NCBI GenBank assembly: GCA_963589005.1
Contig: CAVAJR010000025.1
Coordinates: 1-34,925, forward strand
Direction of reading: 5' to 3'
DNA from: RGIG5612 sp963589005
Lineage (GTDB): Bacteria > Bacillota > Clostridia > Lachnospirales > Lachnospiraceae
Length of the DNA stretch: 34,925 nt
In this document: positions 1 through 7,911 of the stretch, piece by piece
How positions within the stretch are numbered: position 1 is the stretch's first letter
How the letters are laid out: each line of letters starts with the position of its first letter
Notes under the pieces: generated by a model
The model's database searches: none
The model's input: only the letters and a program-made list of their open reading frames with translations
What the model was told of the DNA's origin: nothing
Position numbers and translations under genes: made by a program

Positions 1-73
1 TATTTCTGGCCGGGATACAATGCACTACTTTTTCCAGAAGCTTCACCTCCTTTTTGCGTTTTAGGCTACTCAT
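1..73 (-). CDS. 5' end of an unidentified gene, cut by the window edge
   Basis: An open minus-strand frame starts at ATG 73 and runs off the left edge after 24 codons. A consensus-like promoter lies just upstream (115-120/91-96), and a very strong Shine-Dalgarno (AAGGAGGTG on the minus strand, 44-52) lies inside the frame. The true start may therefore be downstream of ATG 73: a CTG at 35-37 has the right spacing but would be unusual. Too little protein is visible to name a family. The promoter and ribosome binding site argue for a real gene; the exact start is unresolved. Confidence 0.3.
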   Translation of the reverse strand, partial: MSSLKRKKEVKLLEKVVHCIPARN

Positions 74-90
74 CTTCACCGCTGTTCGCA

Positions 91-120
91 ATGATAGTTA
101 GTCTAATTTCATACTGTCAA
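91..120 (-). promoter_or_regulatory. Sigma-A-type promoter for the gene leaving the left edge
   Basis: On the minus strand TTGACA (115-120) is followed after 18 nt by TATCAT (91-96). It points toward the left edge and sits just downstream of the rlmD stop codon. Seen directly; function inferred. Confidence 0.5.
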
Positions 121-152
121 AACAAGCTTCTCACAACATATTGTGTTTAATT

Positions 153-1397
153 TTATTTATTACTACCAGATATACGTGACATCAATACAACCGTCTCCAC
201 ATGAGAAGTATACGGGAACATATCAACCGGCTGGATTTTCTTAACCTTATATCCTCTGGCCGTCAGGGAAGCCAGATCCCTGGCCTGGGTCTCCGGGTTG
301 CATGATATGTAAACGATCTTAGTCGGTGCCAATTTTATAAGTGAATTCAAGAACTTTTTGTCGCTCCCTGCTCTGGGAGGATCCATAAATACAACATCCG
401 CCCGCTGCCCTGCTGATGCCAACCTCTCCATATACTCGCCTGCATCGCCTGCATAAAACCGTGCATTTGTCACCTTATTCAGCCTGGCATTAGATATTGC
501 ATCCTTCACAGCATTTGAATTAAGCTCAATTCCTGTAAGTTTCAGGTCCTTTTTCTCTCTCGCAAGACCAATTGCACTCAATCCTATTGTGCCTATGCCG
601 CAATAAGCATCGATGATACTCTCTGTGCCTTGCAATTCAGCCATATCAATTGCTGCCTTATATAGTTTTTCCGTTTGTATTGGATTTATCTGGTAGAATG
701 CGTCCGACGATATTCTAAACCGCATACCACACAGCACATCTTCAATATATCCGGTTCCGTACAGCAGTATGTTTTTGTTGCCTAATACCATACTGTCTCC
801 TCTGTTATTTACATTAAGGATAATAGTTGTAATCTCAGGATGTTCCCTACGCAGTGCCTTGACGAAATTATTCTTAGAAGGGATTATCGCAGACGCTGCT
901 ACTAGTACCACCATTATCTGACCGGTTTTAAATCCCTTTCTTATCAGCACATGGCGCAGAAGGCCATATCGTGTATCCTCGTTATAGATTTTGAGTTTAA
1001 ACGAAGCTGCCAGCCTGCATATAGTCCCTATAATTCTCTGGCAGTCCCGGTCTTCGAGCATACATTCATCTGTAGGTACAACCTTATGCGTTCCCTCTTC
1101 GTAGCTGCCAGATATTATATTTTTCTGTTTGTCAAGACTCAGCACATGATGAACCTTGTTTCTGTAGTAAGCAGCTTCCGGCAAATGCAGCTGTATACCT
1201 CTGGTCTTATCTGAACCGCATTCTGATATTTCTGATGTCTGTTCATCTTCCTCTGTCATTCCGATAATAGGAGATACCTTGCCATACTTTCCTAACAGTT
1301 TCGCCGCAAATGCCTGTTTCTTACGCAGCTGTTCGCAGTATTCCACGCCCTGATACTGGCAGCCGCCGCATTTTTTATATACCTTACATACTTTCAT
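153..1397 (-). CDS. rlmD: 23S rRNA (uracil-C5)-methyltransferase, RlmD/TrmA family, without TRAM domain
   Basis: SAM-dependent RNA uracil-C5 methyltransferase of the RlmD/RumA/TrmA family, 414 aa from ATG 1397. That start is preferred over the TTG five codons upstream because AAGGAA lies 6 nt before it. Visible motifs are an N-terminal iron-sulphur-type Cys cluster (Cys4, Cys10, Cys13, with a later Cys in TDECML), the SAM motif DAYCGIGTIGL, the DPPRAG motif, and the catalytic-Cys motif YISCNPETQ near the C-terminus. RlmD normally has a TRAM RNA-binding domain before the Cys cluster; here the cluster begins at residue 4, so TRAM is absent. An acidic insert follows at about residues 47-65. The exact uridine target (U1939, U747 or tRNA U54) cannot be read from sequence. 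Confidence 0.85.
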   Translation of the reverse strand: MKVCKVYKKCGGCQYQGVEYCEQLRKKQAFAAKLLGKYGKVSPIIGMTEEDEQTSEISECGSDKTRGIQLHLPEAAYYRNKVHHVLSLDKQKNIISGSYEEGTHKVVPTDECMLEDRDCQRIIGTICRLAASFKLKIYNEDTRYGLLRHVLIRKGFKTGQIMVVLVAASAIIPSKNNFVKALRREHPEITTIILNVNNRGDSMVLGNKNILLYGTGYIEDVLCGMRFRISSDAFYQINPIQTEKLYKAAIDMAELQGTESIIDAYCGIGTIGLSAIGLAREKKDLKLTGIELNSNAVKDAISNARLNKVTNARFYAGDAGEYMERLASAGQRADVVFMDPPRAGSDKKFLNSLIKLAPTKIVYISCNPETQARDLASLTARGYKVKKIQPVDMFPYTSHVETVVLMSRISGSNK

Positions 1398-1461
1398 GTG
1401 CAATTCCTTCAATGATTGCAGCAGCCTTTTGGCGCCTGCAATTTATTTTCTGTATATCTTA

Positions 1462-1489
1462 GTACATCGACAGCAATCTGCCGATGTAC
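1462..1489 (-). promoter_or_regulatory. Hairpin in the rlmD 5' leader
   Basis: A perfect inverted repeat, GTACATCG (1462-1469) with CGATGTAC (1482-1489), contains an inner CAG/CTG pairing around a CAAT loop. It lies between the extended -10 at 1509-1517 and the rlmD start, so it would be near the 5' end of the transcript. It has no T-tract and is not a convincing terminator. A role as operator or leader structure is inference. Confidence 0.4.
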
Positions 1490-1508
1490 AAATTGTGATC
1501 CGGGTTTT

Positions 1509-1517
1509 ATTATAACA
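1509..1517 (-). promoter_or_regulatory. Extended -10 promoter for rlmD
   Basis: The minus strand reads TGTTATAAT, a perfect TGnTATAAT extended -10. No good -35 is seen at 17 nt, as is common for extended -10 promoters. It lies about 110 nt upstream of the rlmD start. Confidence 0.5.
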
Positions 1518-1675
1518 TATGCTGGCTGCCTATTCATATCATGATTCATTGCAATCGACATTTAACAAATGCTGCCTTCTGTGATATTCTATCCGCAAAC
1601 AGAAAGGAGATGTGCCATTTTCATAATTCGCATGAAATTTCGCGAGCCAAACAAGTAATGGCACTAATACGATCG

Positions 1676-2047
1676 ATGAAAATTATACATACCTCAGAAG
1701 CTCCTGCAGCTATCGGACCTTATTCACAAGCTTATACGACTGGTAATCTTATCTACACCTCCGGTCAATTGGGTGTAAATCCTCAGACAGGGGCTTTCGA
1801 TTCGGAAACTATAGAGGGACAGACTCAACAGTCTATCAAGAACATTGAGGCAATTCTGACAGCAGCTGGCACAGACCTTACCAAGGTTATCAAAACCACC
1901 TGCTTCTTACAGAACATTTCAGATTTTGCCGCATTCAATGCAGAATACGAGAAATATTTTACAGGAAAACCAGCCAGAAGCTGTGTTGAAGTCGCTGCAC
2001 TTCCTAAGAATGCATTAGTTGAAATAGAAGTTATCGCTGAACTGTAG
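1676..2047 (+). CDS. ridA: RidA family reactive enamine/imine deaminase
   Basis: RidA/YjgF/UK114 family. These small trimeric cytosolic enzymes hydrolyse reactive 2-aminoacrylate and other enamines/imines released by PLP enzymes. The 123-aa product from ATG 1676 begins MKIIHTSEAPAAIGPYSQA, the usual family N-terminus, and carries YTSGQLG, the KTTCFL segment and near the C-terminus KPARSCVEVAALP, with the arginine that binds substrate carboxylate in the family. The frame stays open upstream to 1541, but those residues do not resemble the family. The start is set by homology, because no good Shine-Dalgarno precedes 1676; an AAAGGAG at 1603-1609 is too far away. It stands alone, between divergent rlmD and convergent tRNA-Ser. 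Confidence 0.9.
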   Translation: MKIIHTSEAPAAIGPYSQAYTTGNLIYTSGQLGVNPQTGAFDSETIEGQTQQSIKNIEAILTAAGTDLTKVIKTTCFLQNISDFAAFNAEYEKYFTGKPARSCVEVAALPKNALVEIEVIAEL

Positions 2048-2068
2048 AACAGCCGCCCGAATGTAGAA

Positions 2069-2105
2069 AAATCCACCGTTATCTTTTTCAGATTACGGTG
2101 GATTT
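2069..2105. terminator. Bidirectional intrinsic terminator between ridA and tRNA-Ser
   Basis: A perfect 11-bp inverted repeat: AAATCCACCGT (2069-2079) and ACGGTGGATTT (2095-2105) with a 15-nt loop. On the minus strand the stem runs into five Ts, giving a good terminator for tRNA-Ser. On the plus strand the T-tract is weak, but the position directly after the ridA stop suits shared use. Confidence 0.75.
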
Positions 2106-2109
2106 ATAG

Positions 2110-2197
2110 CGGAGAAGGAGGGATTTGAACCCTCGCGCCGCGTTAACGACCTACACCCTTAGCAGGGGCGCCTCTTCGGCCTCTTGAGTACTTCTCC
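2110..2197 (-). tRNA. tRNA-Ser (anticodon GCU)
   Basis: The minus strand folds as a class II tRNA of 88 nt. The acceptor stem is GGAGAAG (2191-2197) with CTTCTCC (2111-2117), with G as discriminator. The anticodon loop CTGCTAA holds GCT at 2161-2163, reading AGC/AGU serine codons. A long variable arm precedes the T arm, which contains GGTTCAAATCC. CCA is not encoded and must be added by nucleotidyltransferase. Confidence 0.96.
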
Positions 2198-2262
2198 TCA
2201 TCAGTCCAAAGTCTGTAAGACTTCTATTAAATTACACATCGTCAAACGGCAATGCAAAACGT

Positions 2263-2291
2263 ATTCTACAGAACTATTCAGCATTTGTCAA
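2263..2291 (-). promoter_or_regulatory. Promoter for tRNA-Ser
   Basis: The minus strand has TTGACA (2286-2291), a 17-nt spacer and TAGAAT (2263-2268): near-perfect spacing and boxes. Transcription would begin near 2256, leaving a leader of roughly 60 nt before the tRNA. It lies downstream of the ygjP-like stop, so the tRNA is its own transcription unit. Confidence 0.7.
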
Positions 2292-2429
2292 GAACAACTC
2301 TAAAATCTGCACGCTCTTTTATTTTGAGAACATTGCATCATTTCCACATATACTTTCCTGATTGGTTCGTGCTTTGGTATTGTAATTGGCATACACCTTA
2401 TTATATCATTCCATGCTGATTCCGCATTT

Positions 2430-3005
2430 CTAACAATTCCTATGAGCCCGATTAAGCAGCATCTCACCATTTTCACGCAGCCAATCATGCCACTTATAGT
2501 ATTCAGGATATACCCTCAGTATTTCTTCATAGAATCTGCCCGAATGATTCATCTCCTTCCTGTGACACAGTTCATGCACAACTACACTGTCCAGCACTTC
2601 AGGCGGCGCCAGCATAAGAAGGCAATTGAAATTCAGATTCCCCTTGCTGCTGCAGCTCCCCCACCTTGTCCTCTGGCATCTTATGGTAATACGGCCATAT
2701 GTAACGCCTATCAATGGTGCATAGTATCTCACCCGCTCCGGGATCACCTGCACAGCCTTTTGTCCCAGTTCCTCTATCTGCTCTATCGTAAGCGCCCCCT
2801 GTACGGCTGCATTATTCTTCTGCGCATCTGCCATGGCGAGATGCTTTTCTATCCACTGTCTGTGCTTTTGTACGAATTGCCTAATCTCTGAATCCGAACA
2901 TATAAGAGGTGCCCTGACTACCAGAGCACCATTTTTTATTTCTGCAGATATTGTTCTTCGTCTGCTTCGTATGACCTGAACGCAAAGGCCGTTTATTTCA
3001 ATCAA
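2430..3005 (-). CDS. YgjP-like (DUF45) zinc metalloprotein
   Basis: A 191-aa protein of the YgjP/DUF45 family (SprT/M48-like zinc metalloprotein fold). The zinc site is visible: HELCH at 144-148 and a third His at 154 in MNHSGRFYE, preceded by the family motif TRWGSCSSKGNLNFN at about 113-127. The N-terminal 70 residues form the usual basic beta-rich region. Some family members are described as proteases and E. coli YgjP as a nucleotide pyrophosphatase, so the reaction is uncertain. The start is TTG 3005, chosen because AGAGGA lies about 8 nt upstream and no in-frame ATG precedes it. It is not closely coupled to a neighbour. Confidence 0.8.
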   Translation of the reverse strand: MIEINGLCVQVIRSRRRTISAEIKNGALVVRAPLICSDSEIRQFVQKHRQWIEKHLAMADAQKNNAAVQGALTIEQIEELGQKAVQVIPERVRYYAPLIGVTYGRITIRCQRTRWGSCSSKGNLNFNCLLMLAPPEVLDSVVVHELCHRKEMNHSGRFYEEILRVYPEYYKWHDWLRENGEMLLNRAHRNC

Positions 3006-3208
3006 TTTTGTATCCTCTCAATGCACTTTTTCCGCAGCTGCCTCATATATCAGACGCGCAGAAACAACAAATTCATCAAACTGATATCATACACCACAGA
3101 ACAGCACAGACACTGCTCCTCCTTATCTGTCCTCTGGAGGTTTTCTTGCTGTATCTTCCTGCGCTGTCCATATTCAATACTCACCTTAAGTCAGCTTTTC
3201 CAAAATAT

Positions 3209-4270
3209 TTAGTACAATATCTTCCTGTATCCCGGATATTTTGAGAACCACTTCTTCGCACATTCATCATAGGACGCATAAGCAGGATCACCTCTATGAT
3301 CTGTCAGATCATACATTTCCTTCAAGTCTTCGCCTAATGCTCTTGTGAATTTAACACTGCCGGATATATTTAGATGCTGCCAGTCTGCACATTGGGTCTG
3401 ATAATCTATGCCTACGGAATTTTCCGGAAGGTTGTAATTGATTCCGGTTATGCCATATTTTTCTGCAATTTCAAATGCAGCGCAATAATACAGGTGATCA
3501 TGCTTATAGTCGGCATTAGGATATCCGATCAGCTGAACAGTTACGTCATTATCAACACATAATTGAAGGATCTTTTCGAAGTATTCTATCTCATGTTCAT
3601 TTACATAATTAGCGGTTCTGAATGTATAGTCAATATTAGGTTCGTCATGAGCTGCAGTCTCATCTTTCTCGATATAGCCCTTCCAGCTGCTGCCCCTGTT
3701 TCCGTATGACGGCGGAATATTGAAATCTGACCAGGTCCGGCTTACGTAGTTGGTATGAATCTGAGGAAATGCCAATGCATATCCCAGGAATTCCTCCGGC
3801 TCGACGCATTCATATATGCACTGCAGCCTGCTGATCGGATTAAGAAGACCAAATGAACACAACACAGTCCTTGTTCTGTCAACTCTGTCATCAAGATAGG
3901 TTATTGCTTTAAGATCTAATAAAACCACCTTAGGCTTTTGATATTTCAGAGCTTCCTTAAGATAAAAATATGTACTCCAATATGGCTGCTCAGCCGTGGC
4001 CAGATCATAACATGCGATTCCATATTCATCCCACAGGATATTAGTATTCAGATCCGTGTATGTAAGGCTGGTTCCTATTGCCAGCACGTCTATGTTGCCC
4101 TCAGGTATACTGTAATAGTTATATAATGCACATATTCCGTAAGGGTATTTCGGCGTAAGAACATAGATAACATAAGTAAGTAGCATCAGCATAACTGCCA
4201 CAAATGCTGCAAGTCTTACCCAGAACAGCTTCTTTCTTCTGTTTTCCTTGATTTCCTTTTTATTTTCCAT
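3209..4270 (-). CDS. DltD-like SGNH-type membrane-anchored protein
   Basis: Last gene of a minus-strand acylation operon. The 353-aa product has a basic N-terminus and one membrane segment (about residues 16-37), so the rest is likely outside the cell. SGNH-type features are GTS at 66-68 (nucleophile Ser68) and DWQH near the C-terminus (Asp296, His299), the arrangement used by DltD and alginate acetylation partners. Position after an MBOAT gene supports a role in passing or editing the acyl group on a cell-surface polymer. It is not a textbook DltD by sequence, so I give a family-level call. About 175 nt without a convincing gene separate it from the MBOAT gene. Confidence 0.7.
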   Translation of the reverse strand: MENKKEIKENRRKKLFWVRLAAFVAVMLMLLTYVIYVLTPKYPYGICALYNYYSIPEGNIDVLAIGTSLTYTDLNTNILWDEYGIACYDLATAEQPYWSTYFYLKEALKYQKPKVVLLDLKAITYLDDRVDRTRTVLCSFGLLNPISRLQCIYECVEPEEFLGYALAFPQIHTNYVSRTWSDFNIPPSYGNRGSSWKGYIEKDETAAHDEPNIDYTFRTANYVNEHEIEYFEKILQLCVDNDVTVQLIGYPNADYKHDHLYYCAAFEIAEKYGITGINYNLPENSVGIDYQTQCADWQHLNISGSVKFTRALGEDLKEMYDLTDHRGDPAYASYDECAKKWFSKYPGYRKILY

Positions 4271-4446
4271 ATCACTATTTTCTATTATGCAAAATTTGTT
4301 TGCAGCCGCATCTGCTGTTTCGAACTTAATTACCCTTATTCCAGGTTAAACCCATTCTCAATCACTTTTCTCTGCCATGCCCTGTCAAATGCTGTATTTG
4401 TGATCCGGCATTCGTCATATATAGGACAGGCTTACCTGCTGTGTTT

Positions 4447-6045
4447 TTAAAAATGTGTATACAAGAATGCCGATGCATCGAAGCCTGTTCCGTAGCAGCC
4501 ATAGATCAGCACAATAAGTATAAGCACGATTATGATCGGCCATCTTACGAAGAACGGACCCTTGGCCAGTTTCATATTAAGATCAGGTTTCTTCTCGCAG
4601 ATAATATCAACCACCAGAAGTATTACACAGGCCCCTGCCGCTATATACCATTCAAGGGCTGTCATTGCCGAGGTGAACTGAACCGCCGGATTATGGAAGT
4701 TCCAGTTCTTAAAGGAATTGACAAGCATTTGCCAGCCTACCGACGGGCCCGATGTAAATGCAAAGTATTGAGGAATAAGTATCAATATCCATGTGCGAAC
4801 CATGGTAAATATTTTCCAGCCCAGACTCTTTTCATTTACATGAAGTTTCTTCTTCAGCTTCTTAAATGCTGGATCTAACAGCAGCTCTATTCCCATGGTA
4901 AGACCGAAGTACAGACCAAATATTAGCGCATTGCCATTAGCTGTATGCCATATGCCTATGAGGAAAAATATGATAATAGTTGAAACTGTTGCCGGCAGCG
5001 CGCGGCCAGCCTTCTTACCGAAGAGCTTGCGGCCTGCCTTGCTCAGCATCAAGCCGAATCCGCTGGTTGTAATCGGATAAAACAGATAACTTCTGAACCA
5101 TGTTCCAAGCGTTATATGCCATCTACGCCAATATTCAGCCACGCTGTGCGAGAAGAATGGCCTTCTGAAATTCTCAGCCATATCTATACCCATCATCTTG
5201 GCTGCTCCTCTTATAACATCCATTCCTCCGGAGAAATCAGCATATAACCTTACAGAATAAATGATAACCGACAGAATAATAAACCAGCCCTTATAATCAG
5301 GTGTTATAACATCGGTAACCAATGCCAGCCTGTCTGCTATGACCATTTTCTTGAAAAATCCCCATAATGCCAGCTGCACACCCATGACAAAATTATCCGG
5401 GTCAAATTTATTTCCGTTAACAAGCTGCGGCATTAACTGCGGATATGTAGAGATAGGTCCCTGAGTCATTTGCGGGAAGAAGGATACAAAGAGAAGATAT
5501 TTAAGCGGATTCCTTTCGGCTGCATATTTGCCTCTGTAAATATCCACCATATATCCCACGCTCTGGAAAGTAAAATATGATAATCCTAGCGGCACTATAA
5601 GACTCAATTGCGGCATTGAAGTAATCCATGCCCGCAGACAGTCATAATATTTTGTAAATGCCATTGCCGCAAATGGCAATATAATAGAAATCGCTAATAC
5701 AATTTTCCTGAGCCTTTTGGCATTGCGGCTGCAGGAAAACCAGCCTTTTTCCGGCAGCCGGGGAATATAATGCCCGCTGCCATTTTCATTAGCCGCCTCC
5801 CTTATAGCTTCTTCTATTTTGGAGATTTCCTTTTCTTTGTTTATAAGATATTCCTGCAGAATTGATGACAGAAAAGTAATGCCTGTCACAAGTGCCAGCC
5901 ATATGCAGCCCTGCCAGCCTGACAATGCATAGAAAACACAGCTGGCTGCAAGTAAAACCAGCCACCTGTGTTTCAGAGGTATAATGTAATAAAGAATAAC
6001 CGCAGCTAAAACAAACGCTACGAACTCAATTGAGAGTATGCTCAT
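4447..6045 (-). CDS. MBOAT family O-acyltransferase, DltB-like
   Basis: A 532-aa polytopic membrane O-acyltransferase. The MBOAT signature is clear: RLYADFSGGMDV near 266-277, YWRRWHITLG with His310, and the invariant active-site His367 in GIWHTANG. Transmembrane segments run throughout; a hydrophilic cytoplasmic insert lies at about residues 65-112. It would accept the activated acyl group from the carrier protein encoded first in the operon and move it across the membrane, as DltB does for D-alanine. The start overlaps the end of the adenylation gene by 20 nt, with a GGAGTGGG ribosome binding site inside that gene, so the two are translationally linked. D-alanine as substrate is inferred from the adjacent DltA-like enzyme. 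Confidence 0.85.
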   Translation of the reverse strand: MSILSIEFVAFVLAAVILYYIIPLKHRWLVLLAASCVFYALSGWQGCIWLALVTGITFLSSILQEYLINKEKEISKIEEAIREAANENGSGHYIPRLPEKGWFSCSRNAKRLRKIVLAISIILPFAAMAFTKYYDCLRAWITSMPQLSLIVPLGLSYFTFQSVGYMVDIYRGKYAAERNPLKYLLFVSFFPQMTQGPISTYPQLMPQLVNGNKFDPDNFVMGVQLALWGFFKKMVIADRLALVTDVITPDYKGWFIILSVIIYSVRLYADFSGGMDVIRGAAKMMGIDMAENFRRPFFSHSVAEYWRRWHITLGTWFRSYLFYPITTSGFGLMLSKAGRKLFGKKAGRALPATVSTIIIFFLIGIWHTANGNALIFGLYFGLTMGIELLLDPAFKKLKKKLHVNEKSLGWKIFTMVRTWILILIPQYFAFTSGPSVGWQMLVNSFKNWNFHNPAVQFTSAMTALEWYIAAGACVILLVVDIICEKKPDLNMKLAKGPFFVRWPIIIVLILIVLIYGCYGTGFDASAFLYTHF

Positions 6046-7507
6046 TTTCCCACTCCTGTTTTATTCGGACACGGTCCATTTTTCCGTTACCGGTTTCGGG
6101 GAGAGAATCTTTATGAACATATATATCGGGTAACATATATTTAGGGAGCTTCTTCTTGAGAGCTCTGGTAATTTCCTTTTCGTCAGGTTCGCCTGTATAA
6201 AAGCTTATGATGTCCTCGGTCTTACTGTCGAACAAACAGCAGCCCTTCTTGATACCCGGAATGCTGCTTAATGCTGTCTCTATCTCGCCCAGCTCGATCC
6301 TGTATCCATGACGCTTGATCTGTGAATCCTTGCGTCCTAAGAACATCAGCTCACCTCGGTCATTATATTCGCCCAGATCTCCCGTTTTATAGATGATCTC
6401 TCTTATCTGAGGTCTTAACGGATTTTGGACAAATACCTCTGCAGTCTTCTGCGGAGCATTATAATACCCCGGTGACAGGCACGTTCCGCCTACGCAGATC
6501 TCGCCGTCTATAAGGCCGACCCAGGTATTAGCACAAGCCTTGCCTATCGGAAGCGAATCCGTATCAGCAAATTCCCGGTCAATTATGTAATATGCACATA
6601 CATCTGTTATTTCCGTAGGGCCGTACATATTAACATACGCAGCATCAGGAAGATATTTTTTCCAGATATTAAGCGTACTGCAATGCATAACCTCACCGCA
6701 GAAGAATATATTTCTAAGTGCCGGTACAGTCTGCTCAAATGCTCCGCTTGATGCCGTATTTGCCAGTGCAGACGGAACCCAGAACAGCGTATTTATGCCG
6801 CGCTCCTCTATATATTTTAATAATTTGCCCGGAAACGAGAACAGCGATGCCGGAATAAAATCTACGCATGCGCCAATTCTGATAGATGTATATATATCAA
6901 GTACGGAATTGTCAAAATAAAGAGGTGCCTGATTGCCAAATATGCATGTCTCATCCACCGGAAGGGTAGATGATGTCCAGTCTATAAAATCAATAACGCT
7001 TCTGTGCGTTATTGCAACTCCCTTAGGAAGCCCTGTAGAACCACTGGTAAAAAGCACATACAGAAGATCATTGTCCAGATGCTGCTCCCGTATCCTTGAT
7101 AATGCGTCTTCATCAATCTCACACGGAATATCTTCCTCGGCAAATACTTTCACATCAGCCAGTTCCCTGGCAATATCCACATGCTTACCGCTGCAGATGA
7201 TGCATGACGGCTGAAGGACGGAAACTATGAGTTTCATCCTTTCCTTCGGCATAGCAGGATCGATCGGCGTGTAAAAGCATCCGGCCCTTACTATTCCTTG
7301 CATGGCGCACAAACATAAAGGTCCCTTATCCATAAATAAAAGAACCCCGGTCTGCCTGTCAACCTCATGTGCCAGGAAACTTCCGATCTGCTTAGATCTT
7401 AAATTCAGCTGTGAATATGTAACTTCTGAGTCTTTGCCTCTAAATGCCGGAGCATTCGGCCTGCGCTGTGCAGATATCTCCAGCCAGTCTAAAACATTGC
7501 GTGTCAT
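6026..7507 (-). CDS. dltA: DltA-like amino-acid adenylating enzyme (D-alanine:carrier ligase)
   Basis: A 493-aa stand-alone adenylation enzyme of the ANL superfamily. Core motifs are A3 LFTSGSTGLPKG (152-163), A4 FDNSVLD (198-204), A5 NMYGPTE (293-299), A7 YKTGDLG (373-379), A8 GRKDSQIKRHGYRIELGE (391-408) and A10 NGKMDR with Lys476. FCGE with Cys270 matches the place where DltA proteins hold a cysteine linked to D-alanine selection. With the carrier protein, MBOAT and DltD-like genes around it, D-Ala activation and loading is the best reading; another small amino acid is possible. Its ATG overlaps the carrier-protein stop (ATGA, 7504-7507). Confidence 0.8.
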   Translation of the reverse strand: MTRNVLDWLEISAQRRPNAPAFRGKDSEVTYSQLNLRSKQIGSFLAHEVDRQTGVLLFMDKGPLCLCAMQGIVRAGCFYTPIDPAMPKERMKLIVSVLQPSCIICSGKHVDIARELADVKVFAEEDIPCEIDEDALSRIREQHLDNDLLYVLFTSGSTGLPKGVAITHRSVIDFIDWTSSTLPVDETCIFGNQAPLYFDNSVLDIYTSIRIGACVDFIPASLFSFPGKLLKYIEERGINTLFWVPSALANTASSGAFEQTVPALRNIFFCGEVMHCSTLNIWKKYLPDAAYVNMYGPTEITDVCAYYIIDREFADTDSLPIGKACANTWVGLIDGEICVGGTCLSPGYYNAPQKTAEVFVQNPLRPQIREIIYKTGDLGEYNDRGELMFLGRKDSQIKRHGYRIELGEIETALSSIPGIKKGCCLFDSKTEDIISFYTGEPDEKEITRALKKKLPKYMLPDIYVHKDSLPETGNGKMDRVRIKQEWENEHTLN

Positions 7508-7746
7508 CTCTTAGCCTGATAACGCTTAACAGTCTCAAGTATTGACTCAACACTGTTGAAGTTCTCCGGTTCAATCTCAGATGCTTCTATACGAATGTTA
7601 AATTCCTCATCCAGCGCAGTGATGATGGATGTAATATCGAAAGAATCTATCAGACCATCGTCTACTAGTGCTTTCTCATGTTCGAAATCCACGTCTTCAT
7701 TAATGTCAACTAAAATTTCAATCAGTTTCTTGATTTCTTCGTTCAT
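7504..7746 (-). CDS. dltC: Acyl/D-alanyl carrier protein, DltC-like
   Basis: An 80-aa acidic carrier protein. The phosphopantetheine-attachment serine is Ser35 in DDGLIDSFDITS. Start ATG 7746 is chosen because GAGAGGG stands 4-5 nt upstream and 80 aa is normal for the family; the longer reading from 7833 begins upstream of the predicted transcription start. It is the first gene of the operon, whereas classical dlt operons run A-B-C-D, so the order here is C-A-B-D. It would receive the adenylated amino acid from the next gene and deliver it to the MBOAT protein. Confidence 0.85.
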   Translation of the reverse strand: MNEEIKKLIEILVDINEDVDFEHEKALVDDGLIDSFDITSIITALDEEFNIRIEASEIEPENFNSVESILETVKRYQAKR

Positions 7747-7813
7747 ATTTCCCTCTCTCTTAAGCGCAGGCTGCCAAATTATTGCACAACCAACTGTCGC
7801 CTGCCTGAGGAAT

Positions 7814-7842
7814 AGTATATCCATTATCACCAAAAATTACAA
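7814..7842 (-). promoter_or_regulatory. Promoter of the dlt-like operon
   Basis: On the minus strand TTGTAA (7837-7842), 17 nt, then TATACT (7814-7819). The transcript would start near 7807, about 60 nt before the carrier-protein ATG. It is divergent from the plus-strand promoter at 7877-7905, so a regulator bound between them could affect both. Confidence 0.55.
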
Positions 7843-7876
7843 CATTTACTATTTTTAAAAATTATCAAAAATGTTG

Positions 7877-7905
7877 TTGACATATTGTAACATTGAATGT
7901 ACAAT
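7877..7905 (+). promoter_or_regulatory. Consensus sigma-A promoter of the candidate small RNA
   Basis: TTGACA (7877-7882), an exact 17-nt spacer and TACAAT (7900-7905) make one of the best promoters in the window. No protein gene follows on this strand before the intrinsic terminator at 8111-8135. Confidence 0.7.
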
Positions 7906-7911
7906 ACATCC

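Noticed and set aside
2442..2891. A 149-codon plus-strand frame opposite the YgjP-like gene
   Set aside because: The minus-strand gene has the HELCH zinc site and conserved motifs; the plus-strand frame has low-complexity composition and is a shadow.
3006..3208. Small minus-strand frames of 31 and 44 codons in the gap between the YgjP-like and DltD-like genes
   Set aside because: No good ribosome binding site at usable spacing, and no resemblance to a known small protein.
4336..4434. A 31-codon open stretch between the MBOAT and DltD-like genes that shares YDEC with the DltD-like C-terminus, possibly a duplicated remnant
   Set aside because: The match is four residues, the frame is short enough to be chance, and it has no start or ribosome binding site.
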